Shown: in pieces, positions 26,242-35,224 of the stretch
How positions within the stretch are numbered: position 1 is the stretch's first letter
How the letters are laid out: every line of letters starts with the position of its first letter
From: Xanthomonas cissicola
Lineage (GTDB): Bacteria > Pseudomonadota > Gammaproteobacteria > Xanthomonadales > Xanthomonadaceae
NCBI RefSeq assembly: GCF_008801575.1
Contig: NZ_VZPL01000016.1
Span: 1 to 64,000, forward strand
Reading direction: 5' to 3'
Length of the DNA stretch: 64,000 nt
The notes under the pieces: generated by a model
Databases searched by the model: none
What the model was told of the DNA's origin: nothing
The model's input: the letters and a program-made list of their open reading frames with translations, nothing else
Position numbers and translations under genes: made by a program

Positions 26242-28577
26242 TGCGCCTCCGACGGCAGGGAATTCCAGTGCGGCGTGGGTTCGTTGCGCAGGTGGCGCAC
26301 GAAGAAGTCGTACTGGCGACGTTGCACGTAATCGATCGGCCCGCTGGAGCGGCCAACCGAATGTTCGCCACCCGGCACATTGAGCAGGTCGAACTCCTTG
26401 CCGGCCCTGATCAGGGCATCGACGACCTGTGCGGTGGACGCCGGATCCACATTGCTGTCCTGCTCGCCGACGATCAGCAGCAGGTCGCCCTGCAGCTTGC
26501 GTGCATTGACCACGCCAGACGCCTCTGCATAGTGCGCATCCACCGGCCAGCCCATCCACTGCTCATTCCAGCTGATCTTGTCCATGCGGTTGTCGTAGCA
26601 CCCGGCAAACGCAACGCCCACCTTGTAGAACTCCGGATGACGCTCGAGCGCCCCCAGCGTGCTCTGCCCACCCGCCGACGCACCATAGATGCCGACGCGA
26701 CTGATGTCGTAAGACGGGTCTTTGGCGGCCAGCGCACGATGCCATGCAATGCGGTCGGCAAACCCGGAATCGCCCAGGTCTTTCCACGCGACATCATGAA
26801 ACGCCTTGGAGCGGTTGGCGGTCCCCATGCCGTCGATCATCACCACGATGAAACCCAGATCGGCCTGCGCCTGCATGCCGATCTGCTTGTCGCCGCCGGA
26901 GTGATAACCGAACGGCCAGAACGTCTTGGGCACGAAGGAATCGTGCGGCCCGGCATAGATGTTTTCGATCACCGGATAGGTCTTGCGCGGGTCGTAGTCG
27001 CGCGGTCGCACCACCATGCCCCAGATGTCGCTGGTGCCATCGCGGCCCTTGGCCACGAAGGTCTCCGGCGCGCGCCAGCCGGCGGCCTGGAGCCTGTCGA
27101 TCGTGCCACGCTCCACGGTATGCAGCAGTTGGCCATCGATGGCGCGCAGCTCCATCACCGGCGGCAGGTCTGGACGCGAATAGACGTCGACGTAATGCAG
27201 GCCATCGTCGGCAATCGCCACGTCGTGGTCGGCCTCGGCGTGGGTCAAGCGGGTCAACCGGCGGCCGTCGAAATCCACGCTGTAGAGTTGTCTATCGTAT
27301 GGGTCCTTGCCTGCGTCCATCCCGCTGGCCGTGAACCAGATGCGGCGCTGCGCATCGTCCACGCGCAGCACATCGCGCACCACCCACGGCCCGCGGGTGA
27401 GCTGGCGTTTCACCTTGCCGCTGCGTCCATCGAACAGATACAGGTGCCGCCAGCCATCGCGCTCGGAAATCCACAGCACCTCATCGCCACGCCCATCCAC
27501 GTCGTGGCGAAAGCTGCGGTCGGCATACACGAAGGTGCGCGCGTCTTCGCCGACTGCCACGCGCGCGCGCCCACTGATTGCATCCACCGCAATCACGCGC
27601 ATGCGCTGGAAGCCGCGCTGCACATACTCGAACGCGACACTGCGCCCGTCGCTGCGCCACTGCAGCGGCGACAACGAATACGGGTTGTCGAACAACGCCG
27701 TGTCCACGTCGCGACGTGTGCCGTCCAGCGCAAACAGTACCGGGCGCTCCACATCCACCGCATCGCCCGGCTTGGGATACAACTGGGTGTGCACCACCGG
27801 TTGCCCACCGCCGGCAGGCGCGGCTTCGACGCGGGTGACACGGCGAGCCAGCCCCGGACGCACGCGATAGACCGCCAGCTGCCGCGAGTCCGGCGACCAG
27901 GCAACGCTCTCCGGATCGAAATAATCATCGGCACGGCCGTCGCTGCTGAGCCGGGTGACCTGCCCATCGGCGAGATGACGCAATACCAGGTTCCAGCCAT
28001 CGGCCAGCACCTCCCACTTGGCATCCGGCGAACGACGCGGCGTGGTGTCGGCCGGCACCAGCGGGTCGCGCACCACGCCGAAGCCGCGTGGGCGTGAGGT
28101 CGGCTGCAGCCGTGCATCGGGCGCGCAGTGGTAGGTGGTCAGCGTGCAACGCCAGGGCGCATCGTCCAGTGCGAAGACAATGGCGCCATCGCTGCGTTCG
28201 CCCTCGGTCGAAAACGAAAACTGCTCGAACGGCAGACGCAGCGGCGCATACGGTTTCCCGGTTGCCGCACTCAGGCCCTGCGCCAGGCGCGCCTGATCGA
28301 AGGCCGGCTGCTTCTGCAAGGTGGCCACATCGGCACTGACAAACGCAAAGCCGCCCGGCACTGTCTTGCGGTAGTAGAACCTTCCGTCATCCTGCCACTG
28401 CGCCGGCCAGGCGACATTCTCTGTCAGCGTGATCCACTGCTCACGCAAACCCAGCGAGCGTTGGTAATCGGCAACGCTGGGCGCAGCCTGCACAGCACCC
28501 GACAACACCAATCCGTAGGCGACCAATGCAGACCACCGACGTAAACCAAATGCGCTGCGGCGCGCATCACTCACCAT
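26238..28577 (-). CDS. S9 dipeptidyl-peptidase IV-like enzyme, second copy
   Basis: Secreted serine peptidase of about 779 aa, a paralogue of the one at 6209-8542. Signal peptide (LVAYGLVLSGAVQA), DPPIV-type propeller, then Ser634 in YGASAGGQ, Asp707 in GEQDSNVD and His739 in GGEHSVG. The start lies inside the last codons of the upstream permease, with GGAGGAGG just before the ATG, and the stop overlaps the GH35 ATG. Permease, peptidase and galactosidase are therefore one operon. Expected to remove X-Pro-type dipeptides; use on Hyp peptides is inference. Confidence 0.9.
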   Translation of the reverse strand: MVSDARRSAFGLRRWSALVAYGLVLSGAVQAAPSVADYQRSLGLREQWITLTENVAWPAQWQDDGRFYYRKTVPGGFAFVSADVATLQKQPAFDQARLAQGLSAATGKPYAPLRLPFEQFSFSTEGERSDGAIVFALDDAPWRCTLTTYHCAPDARLQPTSRPRGFGVVRDPLVPADTTPRRSPDAKWEVLADGWNLVLRHLADGQVTRLSSDGRADDYFDPESVAWSPDSRQLAVYRVRPGLARRVTRVEAAPAGGGQPVVHTQLYPKPGDAVDVERPVLFALDGTRRDVDTALFDNPYSLSPLQWRSDGRSVAFEYVQRGFQRMRVIAVDAISGRARVAVGEDARTFVYADRSFRHDVDGRGDEVLWISERDGWRHLYLFDGRSGKVKRQLTRGPWVVRDVLRVDDAQRRIWFTASGMDAGKDPYDRQLYSVDFDGRRLTRLTHAEADHDVAIADDGLHYVDVYSRPDLPPVMELRAIDGQLLHTVERGTIDRLQAAGWRAPETFVAKGRDGTSDIWGMVVRPRDYDPRKTYPVIENIYAGPHDSFVPKTFWPFGYHSGGDKQIGMQAQADLGFIVVMIDGMGTANRSKAFHDVAWKDLGDSGFADRIAWHRALAAKDPSYDISRVGIYGASAGGQSTLGALERHPEFYKVGVAFAGCYDNRMDKISWNEQWMGWPVDAHYAEASGVVNARKLQGDLLLIVGEQDSNVDPASTAQVVDALIRAGKEFDLLNVPGGEHSVGRSSGPIDYVQRRQYDFFVRHLRNEPTPHWNSLPSEAQ

Positions 28578-30153
28578 CGTCCTCCTCCAGCGCAAGCTCG
28601 TCGCTGCGCAAACCGCTGCGTGCGCCCCAGTGATAAATGCACAACGCGATGACCGCCACGCCCAACGTATCGAAGGGGTGCGCAATCCAGCCATGTCCGC
28701 CGAACGTCCCCGCCCACGACACCAGCATCACCAGCACGAAGAACACGATCAGCCACAACGACGCGCGCACCTGCCGCACCAGGCGCGCGCGGCCCTGGCG
28801 CGAAGGCAGGCGCAATAGCACGTACAGCACGAACGCCAGCACCTGCAAGCCGAGCAACCACGACAAGGTCGGCCAGGTGGACCAGTACACGATCAACGCC
28901 GCCACCATGAACGACAGCGGCCCCAATATCGGCAGGCCACGCACGAAAAATGGGCGCGGCAAGTCTGGCGCGCTGCGGCGCAGAGCCGCCACCGTGATCG
29001 GCGCCACCGCATAGCTCAGCACCAAGGCGGCCGACACCACGCCGATCAGCGTTTCCCAGGAGGGAAACGGCAGCGTCCAGAAGATCGACAAGCCCAGGCT
29101 CAACCACAGTGCCGGACGCGGGATGCCCGACGCCGGATCCACCCGCGTCAGCACCGGCAAGAACCCGCCACTGCGTGCCCAGCCATACACCACGCGCGGC
29201 GTGGCATTCATGTAGATGTTGCCGGTGCCGCTGGGCGACACCATCGCATCGCAGATCACCAGCGCGGCCAGCCACGCCATGCCCAACGCCAGGGCGATGT
29301 CGTGGTACGGCAGCGAGAAGGCCTTGTCGATGCCCGCCCAGCCTTGCGCGAGTTGCGCGGCCGGGATGCTGCCCAGGAACGCCAGCTGCAGCAGCACGTA
29401 AATCACCGTGGACAGCGCCACCGACAGGATCAGCGCAATCGGAATATTGCGCTGCGGGTCGCGCACCTCACTGGCCACCGACACGATCGGGGTCAACCCC
29501 AGATACGCGAAGATGATGCCGCCGGCCGAGATCGCCGCTTCCACGCCCGCCATGCCCGATGGCGCGAACCCATGCACGCTCAGATTGCCGGCATCGAAGT
29601 GCTGCATCAGCAGCACGATCACCAGGATCGGCACCAGGAACTTGAAGATGCTGACGATGTTATTGGCCAGCGCAAAGGTCTTGACGCTGAAGTAGTTGAG
29701 TACGAAGAACAGCACCAGCAAGGCCAGCTGCACCAGCCAACCCACGACGCTGGGATGGGTGCTGTTTGGCTGGCTCAACCACGAGAACCACGCCGCTGCG
29801 TATTGCCGCGCCGCTTCCACTTCGATCGCGATCAGGCTGGAGAACGCGATCAAGGTGATGAAGCCGGTCAGCGAACCGAGCAAGGCGCCATGCGAATACT
29901 CCGGGTAGCGCACCACCCCACCGGCGCGCGGCAATGCCGCACCAAGTTCGCAATACACCAGCCCAAGCAGCAGCACCGCGATGCCGCCGAGGATCCATGA
30001 CACGATGCCGGCCGGCCCCGCGATCGATGAGACGTGGCTGGCCGAAAACAACCACCCGGAACCGAAGATCGAACCCAGCCCGATAAAGGTCAGGTCGGTC
30101 AGGCTGAGGCGCTTGTGGAACTTGCCTTGCGTGGTCGCAGCGTGTGTGGTCAT
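28567..30153 (-). CDS. APC-superfamily amino acid permease
   Basis: Inner-membrane transporter of 528 aa with about 12-14 predicted hydrophobic helices. It begins with the family-typical IGLGSIFGSGWLF segment in helix 1 and has a conserved EVRDPQRNIP loop. It belongs to the amino acid-polyamine-organocation group, near aspartate:proton symporters of the YveA type. Embedded between DUF885 proteins and an S9 peptidase and upstream of Hyp catabolism, it is a good candidate for uptake of proline, hydroxyproline or a small peptide product, but the substrate cannot be read from sequence. Confidence 0.88.
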   Translation of the reverse strand: MTTHAATTQGKFHKRLSLTDLTFIGLGSIFGSGWLFSASHVSSIAGPAGIVSWILGGIAVLLLGLVYCELGAALPRAGGVVRYPEYSHGALLGSLTGFITLIAFSSLIAIEVEAARQYAAAWFSWLSQPNSTHPSVVGWLVQLALLVLFFVLNYFSVKTFALANNIVSIFKFLVPILVIVLLMQHFDAGNLSVHGFAPSGMAGVEAAISAGGIIFAYLGLTPIVSVASEVRDPQRNIPIALILSVALSTVIYVLLQLAFLGSIPAAQLAQGWAGIDKAFSLPYHDIALALGMAWLAALVICDAMVSPSGTGNIYMNATPRVVYGWARSGGFLPVLTRVDPASGIPRPALWLSLGLSIFWTLPFPSWETLIGVVSAALVLSYAVAPITVAALRRSAPDLPRPFFVRGLPILGPLSFMVAALIVYWSTWPTLSWLLGLQVLAFVLYVLLRLPSRQGRARLVRQVRASLWLIVFFVLVMLVSWAGTFGGHGWIAHPFDTLGVAVIALCIYHWGARSGLRSDELALEEDDGE

Positions 30154-30215
30154 ACGTCGCCCCGAAATGTGGAAAGCGCGGTACTGCTCTTAAAGCCATC
30201 ACGTGCGCGCACGTG

Positions 30216-32093
30216 TCAGTCGCTGGCGGAGGCCTTCGCCTCTGCCGATGCCTCTGCCTGGTCATCCTGTGGGTACGGCGACACGCCGCCATCGGCGATG
30301 AAGCGGTCGATGCGCGCTTCCAGCACCGGCAAAGGCACCGAGCCGGTCTGCAGCACCGCATCGTGGAAGTTGCGCAGGTCGAACTTTTCGCCCAGCGCGG
30401 CTTCTGCCTTGCGGCGTAGCTCCAGTATTTTCAGCTCGCCCAGGTAGTACGACAGCGCCTGCCCCGGCCAGGCGATATAGCGGTCTACCTCGGTGGTGAC
30501 TTCGTGCTCGCTGAGCGCAGTATTGTCGCGCAGGTAGGCCTGCGCCTGCTCGCGCGTCCAGCCCTTGTGGTGGATGCCGGTATCGATCACCAGGCGGCAG
30601 GCGCGCCACATCTGGTAGGTCAGGTAGCCGAAACGGTCATAGGGCGTGTCGTACAGGCCCATCTCCTGACCCAGATACTCCGAATACAGCGCCCAACCTT
30701 CACCGTAGGCGGAGATGAAGCCGTAACGGCGGAACTCCGGCAAGCCTTGCGCCTCTGCCGCGAGCGGCATCTGCAGTGCGTGACCGGGCGAGGATTCGTG
30801 CAAGGTCAGCGCGGTCAGGTTGTACAGCGGCCGCGACGGCAGGTTGTAGGTGTTGACCAGATAGATGCCCGGCCCACCGCGACCGCCGGTGTAGAACGGC
30901 GCCAGCTCCGGTGGCACCGGTTCGATGGCGAAGCGACGGCGCGGCAGCCGGCCGATGTAATCGCCCACCTTGGCGTCCACGCGCTTGGCGATCCACGCCG
31001 CCTGCTTGAGCAACTCTTCCGGCGTCTTGGCATAGAACTGCGGATCGGTACGCAGGAAGTGCAGAAACGCCGGGAACACGGCCTGCCCGGCCGGCGGCTT
31101 GAAGCCGCTGGCCACGATGGTCTGGTCCATCTGCGTGCGCAGCTTGGCCACCTCCTGCAGGCCGATCTGATGGATCTGATCGGGGCTCAAGTCCAGCGTG
31201 GTGAACTCGCGAATCTGCGCACGGTAATACGCCTGCCCGTCCGGCAACGCTTCGCCGGCCAGCGTGGTGCGTGCGCGCGGCTGGTACTCGTTGCGGATGA
31301 AATCCAGCAGCTTGGCGTATGCCGGCACCACCTGTGTATCGATGGCCTTGACTGCCTGCTGGCGCAGTTGCGCCTGCACATCGGCCGGCAGCGTCGCCGG
31401 CATCCGCTTGAACGGCGCGTAGAACGGGTTGGCATCGCCTTTGGCCTGCGCCACATCGGCGATGGATTGGTCGCGCCCGGTCATCGTGACCCGCGGCTGG
31501 GTGAAACCGCGTGCCAGCCCGGCGCGCATATTGTCGGCGTGCTCGGCGAAATAGCGCGGGATGTCGGCCAGCATCTTGAGATAACGCTGGTAATCCTCGC
31601 GCGTGCGCAGCGTGGCCTCGGCGCTGAAGCCCAGATCGCTCCAGAACGCCGAGTCGCTGTTGAACGGCATCTCCCAGGCGCGAAAATGCTGCTGGTCCAG
31701 CAACACCTGCAACTGTTGCCGGTACACCTGGTAGCTCACCTGATCTTCGGCCGACAACTGCGCCTGCGGGATGGCATCCAGTTCCTTCAACACCTGTTGC
31801 CAATACGCCGTGCGCTGGTTTTGTGTGGCGACATCGACCTTGGGCAGATGGTCGGCCTGTTGCTCCTGCGTGGCCTGGTTGTCTTCATCCACCGCGCCCG
31901 ACGCCTGCGCCTGGCGCCAGCGCCACTCGCGCGTGTACAAGGCCTTGAAGCGTGCCGCTGCGGTGTTCTGCGTGGCCGCAGCCGCGGCCTCGGCCTCGGC
32001 CTCGGCCGCGTGCACGGGCAAGGCCAGGCCGCCCAGGCTGGCGGCAATCAACAGAGTCAATGTGCTCGCGCGTAACGCGCTGGTGGTGCTCAT
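30216..32093 (-). CDS. DUF885 metallopeptidase-like protein, periplasmic
   Basis: About 625 aa with a signal peptide (LTLLIAASLGGLALPVHA) followed by a short Glu/Ala repeat. DUF885 family: the diagnostic HESSPGHALQ motif (H-E-x3-G-H) is followed by GWALYSEYLG, whose Glu could complete a metal site. The activity of this family is not settled; a zinc peptidase is likely. Its start overlaps the stop of the next DUF885 gene as ATGA, with GGAGG before it. The neighbouring X-Pro peptidases suggest it trims Pro/Hyp-rich peptides. Confidence 0.88.
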   Translation of the reverse strand: MSTTSALRASTLTLLIAASLGGLALPVHAAEAEAEAAAAATQNTAAARFKALYTREWRWRQAQASGAVDEDNQATQEQQADHLPKVDVATQNQRTAYWQQVLKELDAIPQAQLSAEDQVSYQVYRQQLQVLLDQQHFRAWEMPFNSDSAFWSDLGFSAEATLRTREDYQRYLKMLADIPRYFAEHADNMRAGLARGFTQPRVTMTGRDQSIADVAQAKGDANPFYAPFKRMPATLPADVQAQLRQQAVKAIDTQVVPAYAKLLDFIRNEYQPRARTTLAGEALPDGQAYYRAQIREFTTLDLSPDQIHQIGLQEVAKLRTQMDQTIVASGFKPPAGQAVFPAFLHFLRTDPQFYAKTPEELLKQAAWIAKRVDAKVGDYIGRLPRRRFAIEPVPPELAPFYTGGRGGPGIYLVNTYNLPSRPLYNLTALTLHESSPGHALQMPLAAEAQGLPEFRRYGFISAYGEGWALYSEYLGQEMGLYDTPYDRFGYLTYQMWRACRLVIDTGIHHKGWTREQAQAYLRDNTALSEHEVTTEVDRYIAWPGQALSYYLGELKILELRRKAEAALGEKFDLRNFHDAVLQTGSVPLPVLEARIDRFIADGGVSPYPQDDQAEASAEAKASASD

Positions 32094-33907
32094 GGCTGTG
32101 CCTCCGGCGCCGCCTTGGCCTGCGTAATCCACTGCCGCACACGTTGCTGCAACAGTGCCAGCGGCATCGCGCCGCCGCCCAGCACCGCATCGTGAAAGGC
32201 GCGCACGTCGAAGCGCTCACCGAGTTCTTTCTCGGCTTCCGCACGCAACGCCAGGATCTGCAGCTGGCCGAGCTTGTACCCCAGCGCCTGGCCCGGCCAC
32301 ACGATGTAGCGATCGGTTTCGGACTGGATGCTGGGCTCGTCGTCGGATGGATGTGCGTGGAAGAAATCCACCATCTGCTGGCGATTCCAGTGCTTGTAGT
32401 GCACGCCGGTGTCGAGCACCAACCGGTTGGCGCGCAGCAATTCGCCGGACAGGCGCCCATAGTCGTTATACGGATCCTTGAAGAAACCGATCTCCTTGCC
32501 CAGGCGCTCGGCATACAGCGCCCAACCTTCGATGTAGGCGTTGTAGCCGGCCTGCTGGCGGAACGGCGGCAACGGCAATGTCTGCGCAAGCGAAATCTGC
32601 AGGTGATGCCCGGGCACGCCTTCGTGATAGGCGGTGGTTTCGATATTGATCAACGTGCGGCTGGCGAAGTCGCTGGTGTTGACCTTCACGATCGCCGGCT
32701 TGGTGCCTTCCGGATTGCTCTGCCAGTATTCGGCGCCCGGTGCGGTACGTCGGAACGCCGGCATCGCCTGCACTTCCAGCGGGGTCTTGGGCAGATGGCC
32801 GAACAACTTCGGCAGCTCCGGTTCCATCGCTGCGATGTATTGGCGGTACTGCTGCAGGATCTGCTCGCCCGAGGTGGCGAAGTGCCGCTTGTCGGTCTCC
32901 ACGGCCTTGCGGAAGCTCGCCAGATCGGCAAAACCCTGCGCCTTGGCGATCTGCGTCATCTCGCCTTCGATGCGCGCCACCTCCTTCAGGCCGATCTGGT
33001 GGATTTCTTCCGGCGCCATGTCGGTGGTGGTCTGGGTATGGATGGCATAGCGATAACGGCGCTCGCCATCGGGCAGCGACCAGACGCCTTCCTGCGCGCG
33101 GCCCTGCGCGGCGTATTCGTCGCGGACGAACGCGGCTAGCTTTCCGTAAGCCGGGCGTACCTGTTGGTCGATCGCTGCGAGCAGCTGTTTGCGCAGCACA
33201 TCGCGTTGGTCGGCCGGCACGGTGGCGTCGAGCTTTTTCAATGGCGAGGCGAACGGGCTCTGCTCGCCGGTCAAGGCCGCAATCTTGTCGATCTGCTCGG
33301 GTAAGCGCTCCAGCAGATAACGCGGCTGAGTGAGGCCGTCGTTCGCGCCCTGACGCGACACCGCGATCACCTGGTCGATCACCGTCGGAATCGTCTGTAG
33401 CCGCTTGATGTAGTCCTGGTAATCCTTGGCGTTTTCGAACGGAAAGGCATCGCCGTACCCGGCCAACGCCAACTGTATGCCGCCGATCGGTTCCAGCGGC
33501 ATTGCATAGGTCTTTAGGTCGATGCCTTCCAGTTTGTCGCGTAACTGGCCCAGCATCATCTGCAGGCTGAGCTGGCGTTGCTCGTCCAGCGTCTTGGCAT
33601 CCACCGCTTCGAACTGCTTGAGCAGGTCGGCCGTTGCGGCGCGCTCTGCTTGCACGGCCGCCAGCGAGTAATCGCTCCAGCGGTCGTTGTAGCGCTTGTC
33701 GCCGATGATGCTGGCGAACTCCGGGTTGTGCTGCAGCTGGTACTGCCACTGCTTGTCCAGCAGCGCATCGAAGGCCTTGGCAGCCTGCTCGCCGGTTGAG
33801 CCGGAGCCAGGCGACGCCGCCGGCTCCGCTGCGGGCGGCGCCGGCTTGCAGGCGGTGAACAAGGCGGCGGCGAGTAGACCGATGGCGACGGGACGCAGGT
33901 GTTTCAT
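32090..33907 (-). CDS. DUF885 metallopeptidase-like lipoprotein
   Basis: About 605 aa, a tandem paralogue of the previous gene. The signal ends in a lipobox (LFTAC), so it is probably anchored to a membrane, whereas its partner is soluble. The motif here is HEGVPGHHLQI followed by EGWALYAERLG. One copy anchored and one soluble suggests related but distinct substrates or sites. The start has GGAG seven bases upstream. A TAGGAGCG-type repeat separates it from the Xaa-Pro peptidase gene. Confidence 0.88.
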   Translation of the reverse strand: MKHLRPVAIGLLAAALFTACKPAPPAAEPAASPGSGSTGEQAAKAFDALLDKQWQYQLQHNPEFASIIGDKRYNDRWSDYSLAAVQAERAATADLLKQFEAVDAKTLDEQRQLSLQMMLGQLRDKLEGIDLKTYAMPLEPIGGIQLALAGYGDAFPFENAKDYQDYIKRLQTIPTVIDQVIAVSRQGANDGLTQPRYLLERLPEQIDKIAALTGEQSPFASPLKKLDATVPADQRDVLRKQLLAAIDQQVRPAYGKLAAFVRDEYAAQGRAQEGVWSLPDGERRYRYAIHTQTTTDMAPEEIHQIGLKEVARIEGEMTQIAKAQGFADLASFRKAVETDKRHFATSGEQILQQYRQYIAAMEPELPKLFGHLPKTPLEVQAMPAFRRTAPGAEYWQSNPEGTKPAIVKVNTSDFASRTLINIETTAYHEGVPGHHLQISLAQTLPLPPFRQQAGYNAYIEGWALYAERLGKEIGFFKDPYNDYGRLSGELLRANRLVLDTGVHYKHWNRQQMVDFFHAHPSDDEPSIQSETDRYIVWPGQALGYKLGQLQILALRAEAEKELGERFDVRAFHDAVLGGGAMPLALLQQRVRQWITQAKAAPEAQP

Positions 33908-33935
33908 GCATTCACTCCAAGATGCAAGGACAGCG

Positions 33936-34002
33936 GTAGGAGCGCGCCTGAGCGCGAATGGCTTCACTCGGGAATGCCCGTCGCGCCCGGGTGCGCTCCT
34001 AC
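33936..34002. repeat. TAGGAGCG...CGCTCCTAC dispersed inverted repeat
   Basis: Starts GTAGGAGCGCGCC and ends GGTGCGCTCCTAC, with TCGCGCCCGGG before the right arm. The same right half occurs at 54698-54720. An intergenic dispersed element within the operon-like run; it could affect mRNA stability or termination. Confidence 0.65.
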
Positions 34003-34024
34003 GCGCGCGTGAGCCTTCGCAGAC

Positions 34025-35224
34025 TCACGCAAACGGTTGATCGATCGCCACCGACGGCGGCGTGAACCACTGCGCACCATCGTCGGTCACGTAGAAATGG
34101 TCTTCCAGGCGCACGCCGAACTGCTCCGGCACCACGATCATCGGCTCGTTGCTGGCACACATGCCCGGCTGCAACGCCAGCGCATTGCCGCGCACCAGGT
34201 AAGGCGCCTCGTGAATCGCCAGGCCGCAACCGTGACCGGTGCGATGCGGCAACCCGGGCAGCCGATAGTCGGGCCCGAGCCCGGCTGCTTCCAGCACCTT
34301 GCGCGCAGCCTGATCCACCGCCTCGCATGCCACGCCAGGGCGGATCGCTGCGAATGCCGCCGCCTGCGCGGCCTGCTCCAGGTCCCAGATGCGCTGCTGC
34401 GCGTCGTTGGCCGCACCATAGATCCAGGTGCGGGTGATGTCGGAGTGGTAGCCCTGCACGGTGCAGCCGGTGTCGATCAACACCAGTTCGCCTTCGCGCA
34501 GGTGCTGCACACCCGGGATGCCATGCGGAAACGCAGTGGCGTGACCGTACTGCACGATACAGAAGGTCGATCCGTTGTCGGCGCCCAGCGCGCGATGCGC
34601 CTCATCGATGAAGCGCACCAGTTCATCGGTCCCGATCCCGTCGTGCGCGATACCGGCCGCCAGCCGCTGTACCAGCAAGGTCATATCGCAAGCCTGCTGC
34701 ATCAATGCCAGCTCGGCTGGCGACTTGCACATGCGGCAGCCATCGATGATCGCGCCGGCATCACGAATCGCCTTGCCCAGATGCGCACGCAGACCGGTGT
34801 GCACGGCGAACGCGATGCCGGGGTCCAGCGCCAGGGCGTGCGCATGGCGCTCATCCATGGCCTGTACCACCAGTGCGTACGGGTCGTCGTGCTCTTCCCA
34901 CAGGTATTTGGTCGCCGGGATCTTCAGCACCGCATCCAGCGAGCCTTCCTCGAACCCGGGGCAGATCAACACCGGATCGCCATCCAGCGTCAGCAGCAGT
35001 GCCACCAGACGCTCGCTCGCCCCCCACGGCACGCCGGTGAAATAGCGCAGCGACGTGCCGGCGCCGATCAACAGCGCATCCACGCCATGCCCGCGCATGA
35101 GGCTGCGTGCACGCTCGATGCGGTGCTCGTATTCGTCCGCGGCGATTGCCGCGGCGCGTTGTGTCCACGGCGCGAGTTGCGCACGCGCTTGCTCCAGCGA
35201 CAGCCCGCCGATCTGGCGATTCAT
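34025..35224 (-). CDS. M24 peptidase, Xaa-Pro dipeptidase/aminopeptidase type
   Basis: About 399 aa, cytoplasmic (no signal). Pita-bread metallopeptidase: ligands visible as Asp in VLIDTGC, Asp in YHSDITRTW, His in GHGCGLAIHE, Glu in ASNEPMIVV and Glu in VRLEDHFYV. An N-terminal creatinase-like domain precedes them. Enzymes of this type split bonds before proline and are expected to free Pro or Hyp from short imported peptides. The ATG overlaps the stop of the semialdehyde dehydrogenase gene (ATGA), tying peptide cleavage directly to Hyp catabolism. Confidence 0.88.
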   Translation of the reverse strand: MNRQIGGLSLEQARAQLAPWTQRAAAIAADEYEHRIERARSLMRGHGVDALLIGAGTSLRYFTGVPWGASERLVALLLTLDGDPVLICPGFEEGSLDAVLKIPATKYLWEEHDDPYALVVQAMDERHAHALALDPGIAFAVHTGLRAHLGKAIRDAGAIIDGCRMCKSPAELALMQQACDMTLLVQRLAAGIAHDGIGTDELVRFIDEAHRALGADNGSTFCIVQYGHATAFPHGIPGVQHLREGELVLIDTGCTVQGYHSDITRTWIYGAANDAQQRIWDLEQAAQAAAFAAIRPGVACEAVDQAARKVLEAAGLGPDYRLPGLPHRTGHGCGLAIHEAPYLVRGNALALQPGMCASNEPMIVVPEQFGVRLEDHFYVTDDGAQWFTPPSVAIDQPFA

